DNA from: Actinosomnolentus pattersoniae (SeqCode)
Lineage (GTDB): Bacteria > Actinomycetota > UBA4738
DNA: 9,442 nt
Direction: 5' to 3'
Assembly (NCBI GenBank): GCA_013817655.1
Contig: JACDCJ010000063.1
Span: 1 to 9,442, forward strand
Shown here piece by piece: positions 1 to 6,516 of this stretch; positions within the stretch are counted from its first letter, which is position 1; every line of letters starts with the position of its first letter. The translations under genes were made by a program, and so were the position numbers. A model generated the notes under the pieces. It was given only the letters and a program-made list of their open reading frames with translations, was not told the origin of the DNA and did not search any database.

Positions 1-192
1 CTCCACGCCGGGGACGACCTCGACCCCCACCTCTCGGCCGGCGGCCGACGCCTCGGCGAGCCCGACCGTCGTGTCGTGGTCGGTAACCGCAACCCGGTCC
101 AGACCTCGTTCGGCTGCCAGCCGCAGAAGGGTCTGGGGGGTGAACGTCCCGTCCGAGTAGATGGTGTGAGTGTGAAGATCGATGCCGGCCAT
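1..192 (-). CDS. PHP-domain phosphoesterase, N-terminal part (runs off the window)
   Basis: The first 64 codons of a minus-strand gene read from an ATG at 192-190 and remain open to the window edge. The protein begins MAGIDLHTHTIYSDGT, and TDHDT follows at residues 37-41. The D-x-H-x-H pair (D5, H7, H9) and the TDHD segment (H39, D40) are the metal-binding motifs I and II of PHP-domain hydrolases, which remove phosphate from small phosphoesters or nucleotides (histidinol-phosphatase, TrpH/RNase AM and DNA polymerase-associated PHP domains). The visible part is too short to say which, and the rest of the protein is outside the window. It is transcribed divergently from gpsA. In-frame GTG (210-208) and TTG (201-199) codons lie upstream, but starting at the ATG puts the metal motif at the very N-terminus, as is usual for the family. 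Family assignment is secure; the specific function is unknown. Confidence 0.88.
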   Translation of the reverse strand, partial: MAGIDLHTHTIYSDGTFTPQTLLRLAAERGLDRVAVTDHDTTVGLAEASAAGREVGVEVVPGVE

Positions 193-248
193 GGGCGGCA
201 ATGTTCCCACAGAGCCGTCGCCACCCAGGGGGGCCGGGGGGCTTGGAC

Positions 249-254
249 TATTCT
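249..254 (+). promoter_or_regulatory. Candidate -10 element of a leaderless gpsA promoter
   Basis: TATTCT fits the relaxed actinobacterial -10 pattern TANNNT and ends exactly 8 bases before the GTG at 263, so transcription would begin at or just before the start codon. No convincing Shine-Dalgarno sequence precedes that GTG, and I see no clear -35 hexamer. This is a pattern-based suggestion only. Confidence 0.3.
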
Positions 255-262
255 TTCGGCTC

Positions 263-1270
263 GTGGCCAGGGCGACCGTTTTCGGGGCGGGGGCGATGGG
301 AACGGCGATCGCGATGCACCTCGCCCGCAACGCGAATGAGACCGTCCTCTGGGCGGGGCCCTACGACGCCGGAGTGCTTCCCGCGCTAACCACCGAGCGG
401 CGGCATCCGGGTCTTCCCGAGCACCTCCCGGCCTCGCTGGCGGTGATGGGGCCCGAGGACCTCGGCAAGGCGGCGAAGGACATGGACATTGCCGTCATGG
501 GGGCCCATTCGGGCGGTGCGCGCACGCTGGCCCGGCTCGTGCGGGACGGTGCCGGCCCTCTTCCGCTCGTGGTGAGCGTGGCCAAGGGACTGGAGCCCGA
601 AACCGGCCAGCGCATGTCCGAGGTCTATTCCGAAGAGGCGGGTCACCGGCGGGTCGCCTCCCTGGGCGGGCCCGCCCTCGCACCGGAGCTGGCCCAGGGG
701 CTCCACACCGGTGCGATCCTGGCGGCGGGCGCGTGGGAGGCAGCTGAGGAGGCCGCGGCCGCGTTCCGGTCCTCCACCTTCCACGTGTCCGTGACCGACG
801 ACCTCCTCGGCCTGGAGTACTGCACGGTCGCGAAGAACGTGGCGGCCATCGGGCTCGGCATGCTCGATGGGCTGGGGAAGCTCTCCGGCGTCGCCCACAG
901 GAACGCGAAGGCGGCGATGTTCACGGTCGCCTTCCAGGAGCTGATGCGGCTGGTGGTGGGATTGGGTGGACGACCCGAGACGGTCGCCGGCCTCGCCGGC
1001 CTGGGGGACAGCCTGGTCACGAGCCTCGGAGGGCGCAACCGTCTGTACGGTGAGCTGCTCGGCGAGGGAGTGGAACCAGCAGCCGCGCTCGCACAGCTCC
1101 AGAAGCGTGGTATGACGGTGGAGGGCGTCGACTCCACCAGGGACGTCCACCGGCTCGCCTCGGCCAACGGGCTCAGGCTTCCCTTCCTCGCCCTCGTCCA
1201 CGCGATCCTGTTCGAAGGCGCTCCCGCGGCGAGCATCTTCGACTGCCTGAAGGAGCCGGCCCATGACTGA
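263..1270 (+). CDS. gpsA: NAD(P)-dependent glycerol-3-phosphate dehydrogenase (GpsA family)
   Basis: This 335-residue protein has the usual length and architecture of GpsA, the cytoplasmic enzyme that reduces dihydroxyacetone phosphate to sn-glycerol-3-phosphate, the backbone for phospholipid synthesis. The Rossmann nucleotide-binding glycine motif GAGAMG is at residues 8-13. The VAKGLEPETG segment (K108) and VAKNVAAIGLGM (K191) carry the two lysines expected at the active site, and GLAGLGD (D249) with GRNR (R258, N259) are the conserved C-terminal substrate and cofactor elements. The start was placed at GTG 263 because the frame extends upstream to an ATG at 182 only through a non-conserved, proline- and glycine-rich stretch that would overlap the divergent PHP gene. 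Its stop overlaps the glpX start, implying translational coupling. Several usually conserved residues differ: the VPS loop reads GAHS (80-83) and GP(S/T)FA reads GPALA (136-140). The family call is firm; strict substrate identity is slightly less so. Confidence 0.9.
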   Translation: MARATVFGAGAMGTAIAMHLARNANETVLWAGPYDAGVLPALTTERRHPGLPEHLPASLAVMGPEDLGKAAKDMDIAVMGAHSGGARTLARLVRDGAGPLPLVVSVAKGLEPETGQRMSEVYSEEAGHRRVASLGGPALAPELAQGLHTGAILAAGAWEAAEEAAAAFRSSTFHVSVTDDLLGLEYCTVAKNVAAIGLGMLDGLGKLSGVAHRNAKAAMFTVAFQELMRLVVGLGGRPETVAGLAGLGDSLVTSLGGRNRLYGELLGEGVEPAAALAQLQKRGMTVEGVDSTRDVHRLASANGLRLPFLALVHAILFEGAPAASIFDCLKEPAHD

Positions 1271-2315
1271 TACGAACCCCGATCTGGAGGCAGGCAGGAC
1301 CGCCGGGGACGGCGCTCGGCCCATCTCTGCGCAAGCCCCGCCGGACAGGAACCTGGCGCTGGAACTCGTACGGGTCACCGAGGCCGGTGCTCTGGCCGCC
1401 GGTCGGTGGATCGGCCGCGGTGACAAGCTGAGCGCCGACCGGGCCGCTGTCGACGCAATGCGGGTGATGCTGGACACCGTCTCGATGGACGGAGTGGTGG
1501 TCATCGGCGAGGGAGAGAAGGACGAGGCGCCCATGCTCTACAACGGAGAGCGTGTGGGCGACGGCGACCCGCCTCGGGTCGACGTTGCCGTGGACCCGCT
1601 GGAGGGGACGCGGCTGACGGCCCTGGGCATGCCGAACGCCATCTCCGTCGTGGCGGTCGCCGAACGGGGCACTATGTTCTTCCCGGGCGCCGCGGTGTAC
1701 ATGGACAAGATCGCCGGCGGCCCCGAAGTGGCCGGCGGCCTCGACATCGAGGCGCCTCCATCCGAGAACGTGCGGCGCGCCGCGAAAGCCAAGGGCGTAC
1801 CGGTGGAGGAAGTCTCCGTGGTCGTCCTGGACAGGGATCGGCACCAGGAGCTCATCTCGGAGCTTCGGGCGTCGGGCGCGAAGGTCTTCCTGATCACGGA
1901 CGGCGACGTCGCGCCGTCAATCGCGGCTGCCCAGGAGGGCACCGGGGTCGACCTCCTGATGGGAGTGGGCGGCACACCCGAGGGCGTCATCTCGGCGGCG
2001 GCGCTGAAGTGCCTCGGCGGCGGGATGCAGGGGAAGCTCTGGCCGCGGAACGACGAGGAGCGGCAGAAGCTCCTGGGGGCGGGCTTCGACCCGGATCGCG
2101 TGCTCGGTACCGACGACCTCGTCTCGGGCCAGGACGTGTTCGTGGCCGCCACCGGCGTGACCGGGGGGGCGCTCCTGAAGGGTGTGCGGTACCTCGAGGA
2201 GGGCGCCGTCACGGACTCCATCGTGATGCGATCCCGCTCGGGCACCTACCGACGGATCGAGGCCCACCACGCCTTCGAGAAGCTCATGAAGTTCTCGAAG
2301 ATCCGCTACCGCTAG
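1263..2315 (+). CDS. glpX: Class II fructose-1,6-bisphosphatase
   Basis: The 350-residue product is a GlpX-type fructose-1,6-bisphosphatase, which hydrolyses fructose 1,6-bisphosphate to fructose 6-phosphate in gluconeogenesis. This type is the main FBPase of many Actinomycetota. Family motifs are clear: GEGEKDEAP at residues 82-90 and DPLEGT at 111-116 (metal binding), TDGDVAPSI at 212-220, and GGTPEGVISAAALKCLGGG at 236-254. About 28 N-terminal residues, rich in Ala, Pro and Asp, precede the conserved domain and look disordered. The ATG at 1263 is preceded by AAGGAG (1250-1255) with 7-base spacing, and its reading frame overlaps the last 8 bases of gpsA. The pair is therefore likely one transcript, linking glycerol-phosphate and hexose-phosphate metabolism at the triose-phosphate level. 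The gene ends 14 bases from the convergent HARE-HTH gene, with no recognisable terminator hairpin between them. Confidence 0.96.
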   Translation: MTDTNPDLEAGRTAGDGARPISAQAPPDRNLALELVRVTEAGALAAGRWIGRGDKLSADRAAVDAMRVMLDTVSMDGVVVIGEGEKDEAPMLYNGERVGDGDPPRVDVAVDPLEGTRLTALGMPNAISVVAVAERGTMFFPGAAVYMDKIAGGPEVAGGLDIEAPPSENVRRAAKAKGVPVEEVSVVVLDRDRHQELISELRASGAKVFLITDGDVAPSIAAAQEGTGVDLLMGVGGTPEGVISAAALKCLGGGMQGKLWPRNDEERQKLLGAGFDPDRVLGTDDLVSGQDVFVAATGVTGGALLKGVRYLEEGAVTDSIVMRSRSGTYRRIEAHHAFEKLMKFSKIRYR

Positions 2316-2329
2316 ACCTCCCCCGAGCA

Positions 2330-2560
2330 CTACCAGGTCGCCGGCGGCGTGCCCGCCAGGGCGAAGACCCCCTTGCCGTGACGGAGCACCCTTTCGTCCC
2401 TCACGGCTCGGGCGAGCGCGGCCAGGAGGTGCTTCCTGATGTCACGCTGCGTGAAGGGGTCCAGGTAACCGCGTCGAAGCGCGAGGTCCTGGATCACCGT
2501 CCAGTGAAGCGGCCGCCCTTCCTCACCGAGGACCGTGAGGGCCGCGTCCAGGAAGTCCAC
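2330..2560 (-). CDS. Small stand-alone HARE-HTH winged-helix protein
   Basis: This is a 76-residue protein beginning (V/M)DFLDAALTVLGEEGRPLHW and ending KGVFALAGTPPATW. The pattern of a helix (FLDAALTVL), then GRPLHWTVIQDLALRRGYL, then a basic helix (QRDIRKHLLAALARAVRD), then a wing (RVLRHGKGVFAL) matches the HARE-HTH fold known from the RNA polymerase delta subunit, ASXL proteins and some restriction or DNA-glycosylase proteins. Here the domain is essentially the entire protein. The start is GTG 2560-2558, 17 bases after the stop of the luciferase-like gene on the same strand, so the two are probably co-transcribed; only a weak ribosome site is visible. The frame stays open further upstream through the luciferase gene, but that part is Arg/Gly/Pro-rich shadow sequence. 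A DNA- or RNA polymerase-binding role is inferred from the fold; target and function are unknown. Confidence 0.72.
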   Translation of the reverse strand: MDFLDAALTVLGEEGRPLHWTVIQDLALRRGYLDPFTQRDIRKHLLAALARAVRDERVLRHGKGVFALAGTPPATW

Positions 2561-2577
2561 GTCGTCGGCGAAGACGC

Positions 2578-3585
2578 CTACAGGCCGCGAGCGGTGGGAA
2601 GCAGGGCCTCGGCGACGAGCTCCACCAAGGACCAGTCGTACACCGCGAAAGGCAGCGAGGCCGGCGCTACGATGACCTCCTCGACCCCGTTCTCGGCGAA
2701 GCGGGCGAGGCAGCCGGCGCATTCCTCGGGCGTCCCGGTCAGGCTGTCCCGCGAGTAGTCCTCCAGGCGCGTTCCGTCGAGAGCGCCGCCGGGGGCCCAC
2801 CGTTGCAGCTTGGCGAACCTGGCCGCCAGATCTCGGTCGTCCTCGCCGACCAGCGTGTAGAGCCCGACCGACAGGCGGACGCTTGCGGGATCGCGATCGA
2901 GCTCCTCGCACGAGCGCCGGAGGGCCTCGACTCGTTCCGCGTGCGCCTCGGGCGTCCACCGCCACACGGTGTTCCAGCCCGCGGCGTGCTGCGCGACGAG
3001 GCGCAGCTGCCTGCCGCCGCCCTTGCCACCGATCCAGATCGGTGGGCCGCCCTCCTGGAGCGGGGCGGGATGGTTGTACGCGCCCGAGAGGTGCACGTGC
3101 TGACCACTACGGTCGACCGGCCCCTTCCCGAAGAGAGCGGCGATCGCCTCCACGTGCTCTTCGAGCACGGAGAATCGCTCGCCCGTCGAGCCGAAGGCAT
3201 AGCCGAAGGCCTCGAACTCCGCCTCGTACCACCCGGCTCCCAAGCCCAGGTCCAGGCGGCCACCGCTCATGAGATCGATGGCGGTCGCCATCTTGGCGAG
3301 ATGGCCGGGGTGCCGGAACGGCGCGCACGCCACCAGGGTCCCCAGCCGCACGCGTTTCGTCCGGACGGCAAGGGCGGCGAGCGTCGTGAACGGCTCCATG
3401 GAGCCGGCCACCCGCCCCGGGGCGCCGTAGCGGGTCAGGTCGAGAAAGAAGTGGTCGGAGATCCACAGCGAGTCGAAGCCCAACCGCTCCGCGCGGAGCG
3501 CCGCATCGAGGACGCCGTCCCAGGTCACATGGTCGCCGTCCGGAAAGGAGAAGTCGTAGTGCGGAAGAGAGAGCCCGATGCGCAC
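2578..3585 (-). CDS. LLM-class (luciferase-like) flavin-dependent oxidoreductase
   Basis: The 335-residue protein is a bacterial-luciferase-like TIM barrel, probably a cofactor F420- or FMN-dependent oxidoreductase or monooxygenase. Seen in order are the N-terminal strand MRIGLSLPHYDF, WISDHFFLDL (residues 41-50), the family core FRHPGHLAKMATAIDLMSGG (90-109) leading into RLDLGLGAGW (110-119), PPIWIGGKGGGRQLRL (181-196) and AAGWNTVW (201-208). The SDHFF motif and the phosphate-binding glycine-rich GGKGGG loop are typical of the F420-binding branch, although the cofactor cannot be settled by eye. The start is GTG 3585-3583: it puts the conserved first beta strand at the N-terminus, no Shine-Dalgarno is visible, and a TAGTAT hexamer sits 8 bases upstream, suggesting a leaderless message. 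The frame is open far upstream across the antisense of the esterase gene, which I regard as a composition artefact. The gene is followed by a HARE-HTH gene and is divergent from an esterase gene. The substrate is unknown. Confidence 0.9.
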   Translation of the reverse strand: MRIGLSLPHYDFSFPDGDHVTWDGVLDAALRAERLGFDSLWISDHFFLDLTRYGAPGRVAGSMEPFTTLAALAVRTKRVRLGTLVACAPFRHPGHLAKMATAIDLMSGGRLDLGLGAGWYEAEFEAFGYAFGSTGERFSVLEEHVEAIAALFGKGPVDRSGQHVHLSGAYNHPAPLQEGGPPIWIGGKGGGRQLRLVAQHAAGWNTVWRWTPEAHAERVEALRRSCEELDRDPASVRLSVGLYTLVGEDDRDLAARFAKLQRWAPGGALDGTRLEDYSRDSLTGTPEECAGCLARFAENGVEEVIVAPASLPFAVYDWSLVELVAEALLPTARGL

Positions 3586-3593
3586 GGCGGGCA

Positions 3594-3599
3594 ATACTA
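3594..3599 (-). promoter_or_regulatory. Candidate -10 element of a leaderless promoter for the luciferase-like gene
   Basis: Read on the minus strand, TAGTAT (pattern TANNNT, four of six matches to TATAAT) ends exactly 8 bases before the GTG start at 3585, the same geometry as at gpsA. It directly abuts the palindrome at 3600-3613, so a protein bound there would cover the promoter spacer. No clear -35 hexamer is seen. Confidence 0.33.
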
Positions 3600-3613
3600 C
3601 GGGCCGCGGCCCG
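3600..3613. promoter_or_regulatory. 14-bp perfect palindrome in the divergent promoter region (operator candidate)
   Basis: CGGGCCGCGGCCCG is a perfect inverted repeat with no loop. It lies in the 75-base gap between the divergent luciferase-like and esterase genes, right next to the putative -10 hexamer of the former. This is a typical position for a shared operator bound by a dimeric regulator. The GC-rich background makes such palindromes less rare than usual, so location is the main argument. Confidence 0.35.
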
Positions 3614-3648
3614 GAGATCCGCATGGGAGTATCTGGAACCCACCGATG

Positions 3649-3655
3649 AAGGAGG
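3649..3655 (+). promoter_or_regulatory. Shine-Dalgarno sequence that decides the esterase start
   Basis: AAGGAGG lies 5 bases before the ATG at 3661. An in-frame ATG at 3646 lies upstream of this element and has no ribosome site of its own, so 3661 is the better start. Confidence 0.75.
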
Positions 3656-3660
3656 AACCG

Positions 3661-4686
3661 ATGCTGCCCTGGTCCATCGAGCTCGCGGGACGGTTCGAGG
3701 AGGAGGTCTTCGAAAGCGCGGCCCTGCGGGGGAACCCGCTCGGAGACCCCCACCAACGACCTCTCTGGGTGTACCTGCCGCCCGGGTACGACGACCAGCC
3801 GCAGCGACGCTATCCGACCGTGTACCAGATCCAGGGCCTCACGGGACAGCTCGACATGTGGAGGAACCGGAGCCCCTTCCGAAAGAACTTCCCGGAGCTC
3901 GCCGACGAGCTGTTCGCGGCCGGGGAGGCTCCACCCTGCATCGTCGTCTGGGTCGACTGCTGGACGAAGCTCGGTGGCAGCCAGTTCCTCGATTCCCCCG
4001 GGACTGGCGACTATCACACCTACCTGTGCGACGAGGTCGTTCCCTGGGTGGACGCCCGCTACCGCACCCTCGCCGCCCGCGACCACCGAGGGATCGCAGG
4101 CAAGTCGAGCGGCGGATACGGGGCGATGGTCACGCCCATGCTCAGGCCCGACCTGTGGGGAGGCCTCGCAACCCACGCGGGCGACGCGCTCTTCGAGGTC
4201 TGCTACCTGCCGGCCTTTCGGGACACGGTGCGCCTGCTGCGCGATCATTACGACGGGTCGTTCGACACCTTCTGGGCGGACTTCCGCAGTCGTCCGGCCT
4301 TCTCCAAGGAAGGCGACGAGCACGCCCTTAACGACTGGTGCATGGCCGCGTGCTACTCGGCCGACCCGGACGGCACCGTTCGGCTGCCGTTCGAGCCTGA
4401 CACAGGCAGGCTCGTGCCCGACGTCTGGGAACGGTGGCTGGCTTGGGACCCCGTACGCATGGCCGCCGACCATGCGCAGGATCTCCGCTCGATGAAGGCG
4501 ATCTACATCGACGCCGGCAAACGCGACGAGTACTTCCTCGACCTCGGCGCCGAGGCGTTCCGGCGGGAACTGGAGCGGGTGGGCGTCACGGACGTCTTCT
4601 TCGAGCTGTTCGACGCGACGCATATGGGCATCGAGTACCGGTATCCGAAATCGCTGAAGTACCTGGCTGAGCGCCTCTCCCCGTAG
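3661..4686 (+). CDS. Esterase-family alpha/beta hydrolase (esterase D / enterochelin esterase-like)
   Basis: The 341-residue product has the putative-esterase alpha/beta-hydrolase fold. It opens with RPLWVYLPPGYDD (residues 33-45) and YPTVYQIQGLTG (51-62), the usual first strands and oxyanion region. The nucleophile elbow GKSSGGYGA gives Ser149 (G-x-S-x-G), DAGKRDEY gives the likely acid Asp289, and DATHMG gives His321, so the catalytic triad appears complete. DYHTYLCDEVVPWVDARY (117-134) is the characteristic helix preceding the nucleophile. No signal peptide is visible, so a cytoplasmic location is expected. Relatives hydrolyse carboxyl or thioester bonds, including S-formylglutathione, siderophore esters and mycolate-type transfer; I cannot choose among these. 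The gene is divergent from the luciferase-like gene, possibly under a shared palindromic operator, and ends 9 bases from the convergent protease gene with no obvious terminator between. Confidence 0.88.
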   Translation: MLPWSIELAGRFEEEVFESAALRGNPLGDPHQRPLWVYLPPGYDDQPQRRYPTVYQIQGLTGQLDMWRNRSPFRKNFPELADELFAAGEAPPCIVVWVDCWTKLGGSQFLDSPGTGDYHTYLCDEVVPWVDARYRTLAARDHRGIAGKSSGGYGAMVTPMLRPDLWGGLATHAGDALFEVCYLPAFRDTVRLLRDHYDGSFDTFWADFRSRPAFSKEGDEHALNDWCMAACYSADPDGTVRLPFEPDTGRLVPDVWERWLAWDPVRMAADHAQDLRSMKAIYIDAGKRDEYFLDLGAEAFRRELERVGVTDVFFELFDATHMGIEYRYPKSLKYLAERLSP

Positions 4687-4695
4687 CCTCCGGCG

Positions 4696-5730
4696 TCAGG
4701 TCGGCAGCTCCACGGGGGTGACGTCCAGCGTCACCGTGCGTGCGGCTCGCTGGACCCGAACGCTGACGGTCGTCCCGATTGCCTCTTCAACCATGAGGCG
4801 CTGAAGATCGTCGGCGCTCCTCACCGGAACGCCGTCCACGTCGAGGATCAGGTCCTCGGGCCGGATGCCCGCTCGAGCGGCGGGGCTGTCGACCATGACC
4901 TCCACCACCTCGACCCCCACGTCGCGTAGGAGCTCGGCGGCCACCCGAGGAGGAAGCGGGCGGGGACCACCCGCGATGCCCAGGTAGGCGCGTCGGAAGC
5001 GCCCATCCTTCATCAACGCGGCGAGGATCCGCCGGGTGGTGCGGTTGATCGGCACCGCCAGCCCGAGGCCCTGACCGATCCCCGGCCCGACTACGGCCGT
5101 GTTGATCCCGACGACCCGTCCTCGGCTGTCGGCGAGCGCACCACCGGAGTTGCCCGGGTGCAGGGCCGCATCGGTCTGGATCACGTTCTCCACGACCCGG
5201 CTGACCGACCCGGAGCGGGTCGGAAGCGACCGGCCGACGGCGCTCACGACGCCCGCCGTCACGGACCCGGAGAAACCCAGGGGGTTGCCGATCGCCACGA
5301 CCAGCTGTCCCACTCGCAGGCGAGCGGCATCGCCCAGCGAGGCGGCATCGAGGTCGCCAGCGGCCGCCCGGACGACGGCGAGGTCTGAGAGTGGATCCGT
5401 GCCGACGACGTCGATCGGATACTCCCCCCCATCCACGAAGGACGCGCTTCCGCGATCGGTGCCCGTGACCACGTGGGCGGATGTGAGGATGAACCCATCG
5501 GGCGTGATGACGACGCCGCTCCCTCCCCCGTCCTGCCGGCCCCCACGCCACCCGGGCTTCGAGACCTTGAGGTTGGCGACCGAAGGAGAGAGGAGCTCGG
5601 CCACGCGAGTGACCACCGCCGAGTAGGCGTCGAGGGCCTCGGTCTCGGCCGGAAGGGCGGCTCCTCCGTCTTCTCCGGCGTCGGGTCCGTCCTCACCCAG
5701 GACGCCTTCCAGAAAGCGCACACGAACCAC
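4696..5730 (-). CDS. S1C trypsin-like (HtrA/DegP-type) serine protease with C-terminal PDZ domain, no export signal
   Basis: The 344-residue protein has a complete HtrA-type triad: His86 in LTSAHVV, Asp116 in PLSDLAVV and Ser195 in HPGNSGGAL. The protease domain spans about residues 40-240. A PDZ domain follows (about 245-340, with VEVMVDSPAARAGIRPEDLIL as its core), as in proteases that recognise exposed C-termini of misfolded or regulatory substrates. Unusually, the N-terminus is short and polar (acidic, Gly/Ala-rich) with neither a signal peptide nor a membrane segment. Only 48 bases separate its GTG start from the upstream anti-sigma stop, leaving no room for one in this frame. GGAGG occurs about 14 bases before the GTG, farther than usual. 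It is the third gene of an apparent sigma/anti-sigma/protease operon, so its substrate may be the anti-sigma factor or stress-damaged protein on the cytoplasmic side; that is inference. Confidence 0.9.
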   Translation of the reverse strand: MVRVRFLEGVLGEDGPDAGEDGGAALPAETEALDAYSAVVTRVAELLSPSVANLKVSKPGWRGGRQDGGGSGVVITPDGFILTSAHVVTGTDRGSASFVDGGEYPIDVVGTDPLSDLAVVRAAAGDLDAASLGDAARLRVGQLVVAIGNPLGFSGSVTAGVVSAVGRSLPTRSGSVSRVVENVIQTDAALHPGNSGGALADSRGRVVGINTAVVGPGIGQGLGLAVPINRTTRRILAALMKDGRFRRAYLGIAGGPRPLPPRVAAELLRDVGVEVVEVMVDSPAARAGIRPEDLILDVDGVPVRSADDLQRLMVEEAIGTTVSVRVQRAARTVTLDVTPVELPT

Positions 5731-5778
5731 GTGGCGGGAGAACGCCTCCGGCGAACCGATTATGCCCGCGCGAACGGG

Positions 5779-6516
5779 TCAGTCGGAGACGGATCCGAGG
5801 ACTGGACCGCCGAGGACCTTCAACCCGTTCGCGTCGAGCACGGCAACGGAGGTCACCGTCGCGAGGTCCCGTCCCGTCTCCTGGAACAGCACCAGCCCGC
5901 CGTTGCCGGGGGACAGCTGGCCCGACAGTCGGGTGCGCCCGGTGCGGTCGAGCAGCCGGACCGTGTACGGACCACGGTCGTACCTCGGCATCACGGCCTC
6001 GACGAAGGCGGCCTGGTTCTGTCCTTCGGCCCCGAGAATGACGACGGCGATCCCCTCCCCGGCGTTCCCGCTCGTCGGCAGGAGCTGCGCGCGCCGCCCC
6101 CCCGCGCTCTCGACCAGCTCGCGGATCTGCTCGAGGCGATCGCTCTGCCGCTCCAGCGTATCTCGGAAGTCCTCGGCTCGGTTTCGCTCCGCGACCGCCC
6201 ACCCGAGCGACCCCAGCGCGGCGAGCACGGCCGCGAGGGTCGTCGCTACGAGCACCCGCATCCCCCTGCGGCGCGAAGGTCTCCGGCGCCCGGCGGCGGT
6301 GGTCACGCGCTCGACGACCTTCTCCTCCAGCGAGGGAGGGAGATCCGCCGGCCGCACGTCGAAGCCCACGGTGGCCAGACCCCCGTGCATCTCCTCCGCT
6401 TCCTTGCGGCATCCGGCGCACCACTCGAGGTGGCGCTCGACGCTCGAAGCCTCCTCCGCAGACAGAAGACCGAGCGCGAACTCGGCCAGGCGATCGCGCA
6501 CCCCCGGGCAGCTCAC
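5779..6516 (-). CDS. Zinc-finger transmembrane anti-sigma factor (RskA-like)
   Basis: The 245-residue protein is organised as a ZAS-type anti-sigma factor. The N-terminal cytoplasmic domain carries Cys3 and the HxxxCxxC motif (His29, Cys33, Cys36) that binds zinc and clamps the sigma factor. After a basic stretch (RRRPSRRRG, about 77-85), one membrane segment runs from about residue 86 to 109, then a short charged helix that may be a coiled coil (110-137), then an extracytoplasmic beta-rich domain (about 145-245) resembling the RskA C-terminal domain, with FVEAVMPRYDRGPYTVRLLD as its most recognisable part. The start is GTG 6516-6514, overlapping the sigma factor stop by 4 bases (GTGA), which implies translational coupling and balanced production. 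The expected role is to hold its partner at the membrane until proteolysis releases it. A trypsin-like protease gene follows 48 bases downstream. Confidence 0.88.
   Translation of the reverse strand: MSCPGVRDRLAEFALGLLSAEEASSVERHLEWCAGCRKEAEEMHGGLATVGFDVRPADLPPSLEEKVVERVTTAAGRRRPSRRRGMRVLVATTLAAVLAALGSLGWAVAERNRAEDFRDTLERQSDRLEQIRELVESAGGRRAQLLPTSGNAGEGIAVVILGAEGQNQAAFVEAVMPRYDRGPYTVRLLDRTGRTRLSGQLSPGNGGLVLFQETGRDLATVTSVAVLDANGLKVLGGPVLGSVSD

Noticed and set aside
182..262. N-terminal extension of GpsA from the ATG at 182
   Set aside because: It adds 27 Pro/Gly-rich residues before the Rossmann strand, overlaps the divergent PHP start and lacks a ribosome site; GTG 263 fits family length.
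386..1534. Long open minus-strand frame (382 codons) antisense to gpsA and glpX
   Set aside because: Arg/Ser/Pro-rich composition, no recognisable domain, and fully antisense to two conserved genes; expected in high-GC DNA.
2316..2329. Possible terminator between convergent glpX and HARE-HTH genes; the same was checked at 4687-4695
   Set aside because: The gaps are 14 and 9 bases with no stem-loop and T-run on either strand; termination must lie within the coding ends or be factor-dependent.
2561..2965. N-terminal extension of the HARE-HTH protein to 211 residues
   Set aside because: The extension is an Arg/Gly/Pro-rich out-of-frame shadow of the luciferase-like coding sequence; the domain starts at GTG 2560.
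3586..4623. Upstream continuation of the luciferase-like frame across the antisense of the esterase (total 681 codons), which could suggest a fusion
   Set aside because: The added 346 codons resemble no family, and the conserved barrel begins exactly at GTG 3585. The esterase frame is likewise open across the luciferase gene, a mirror artefact of GC-rich codon use.
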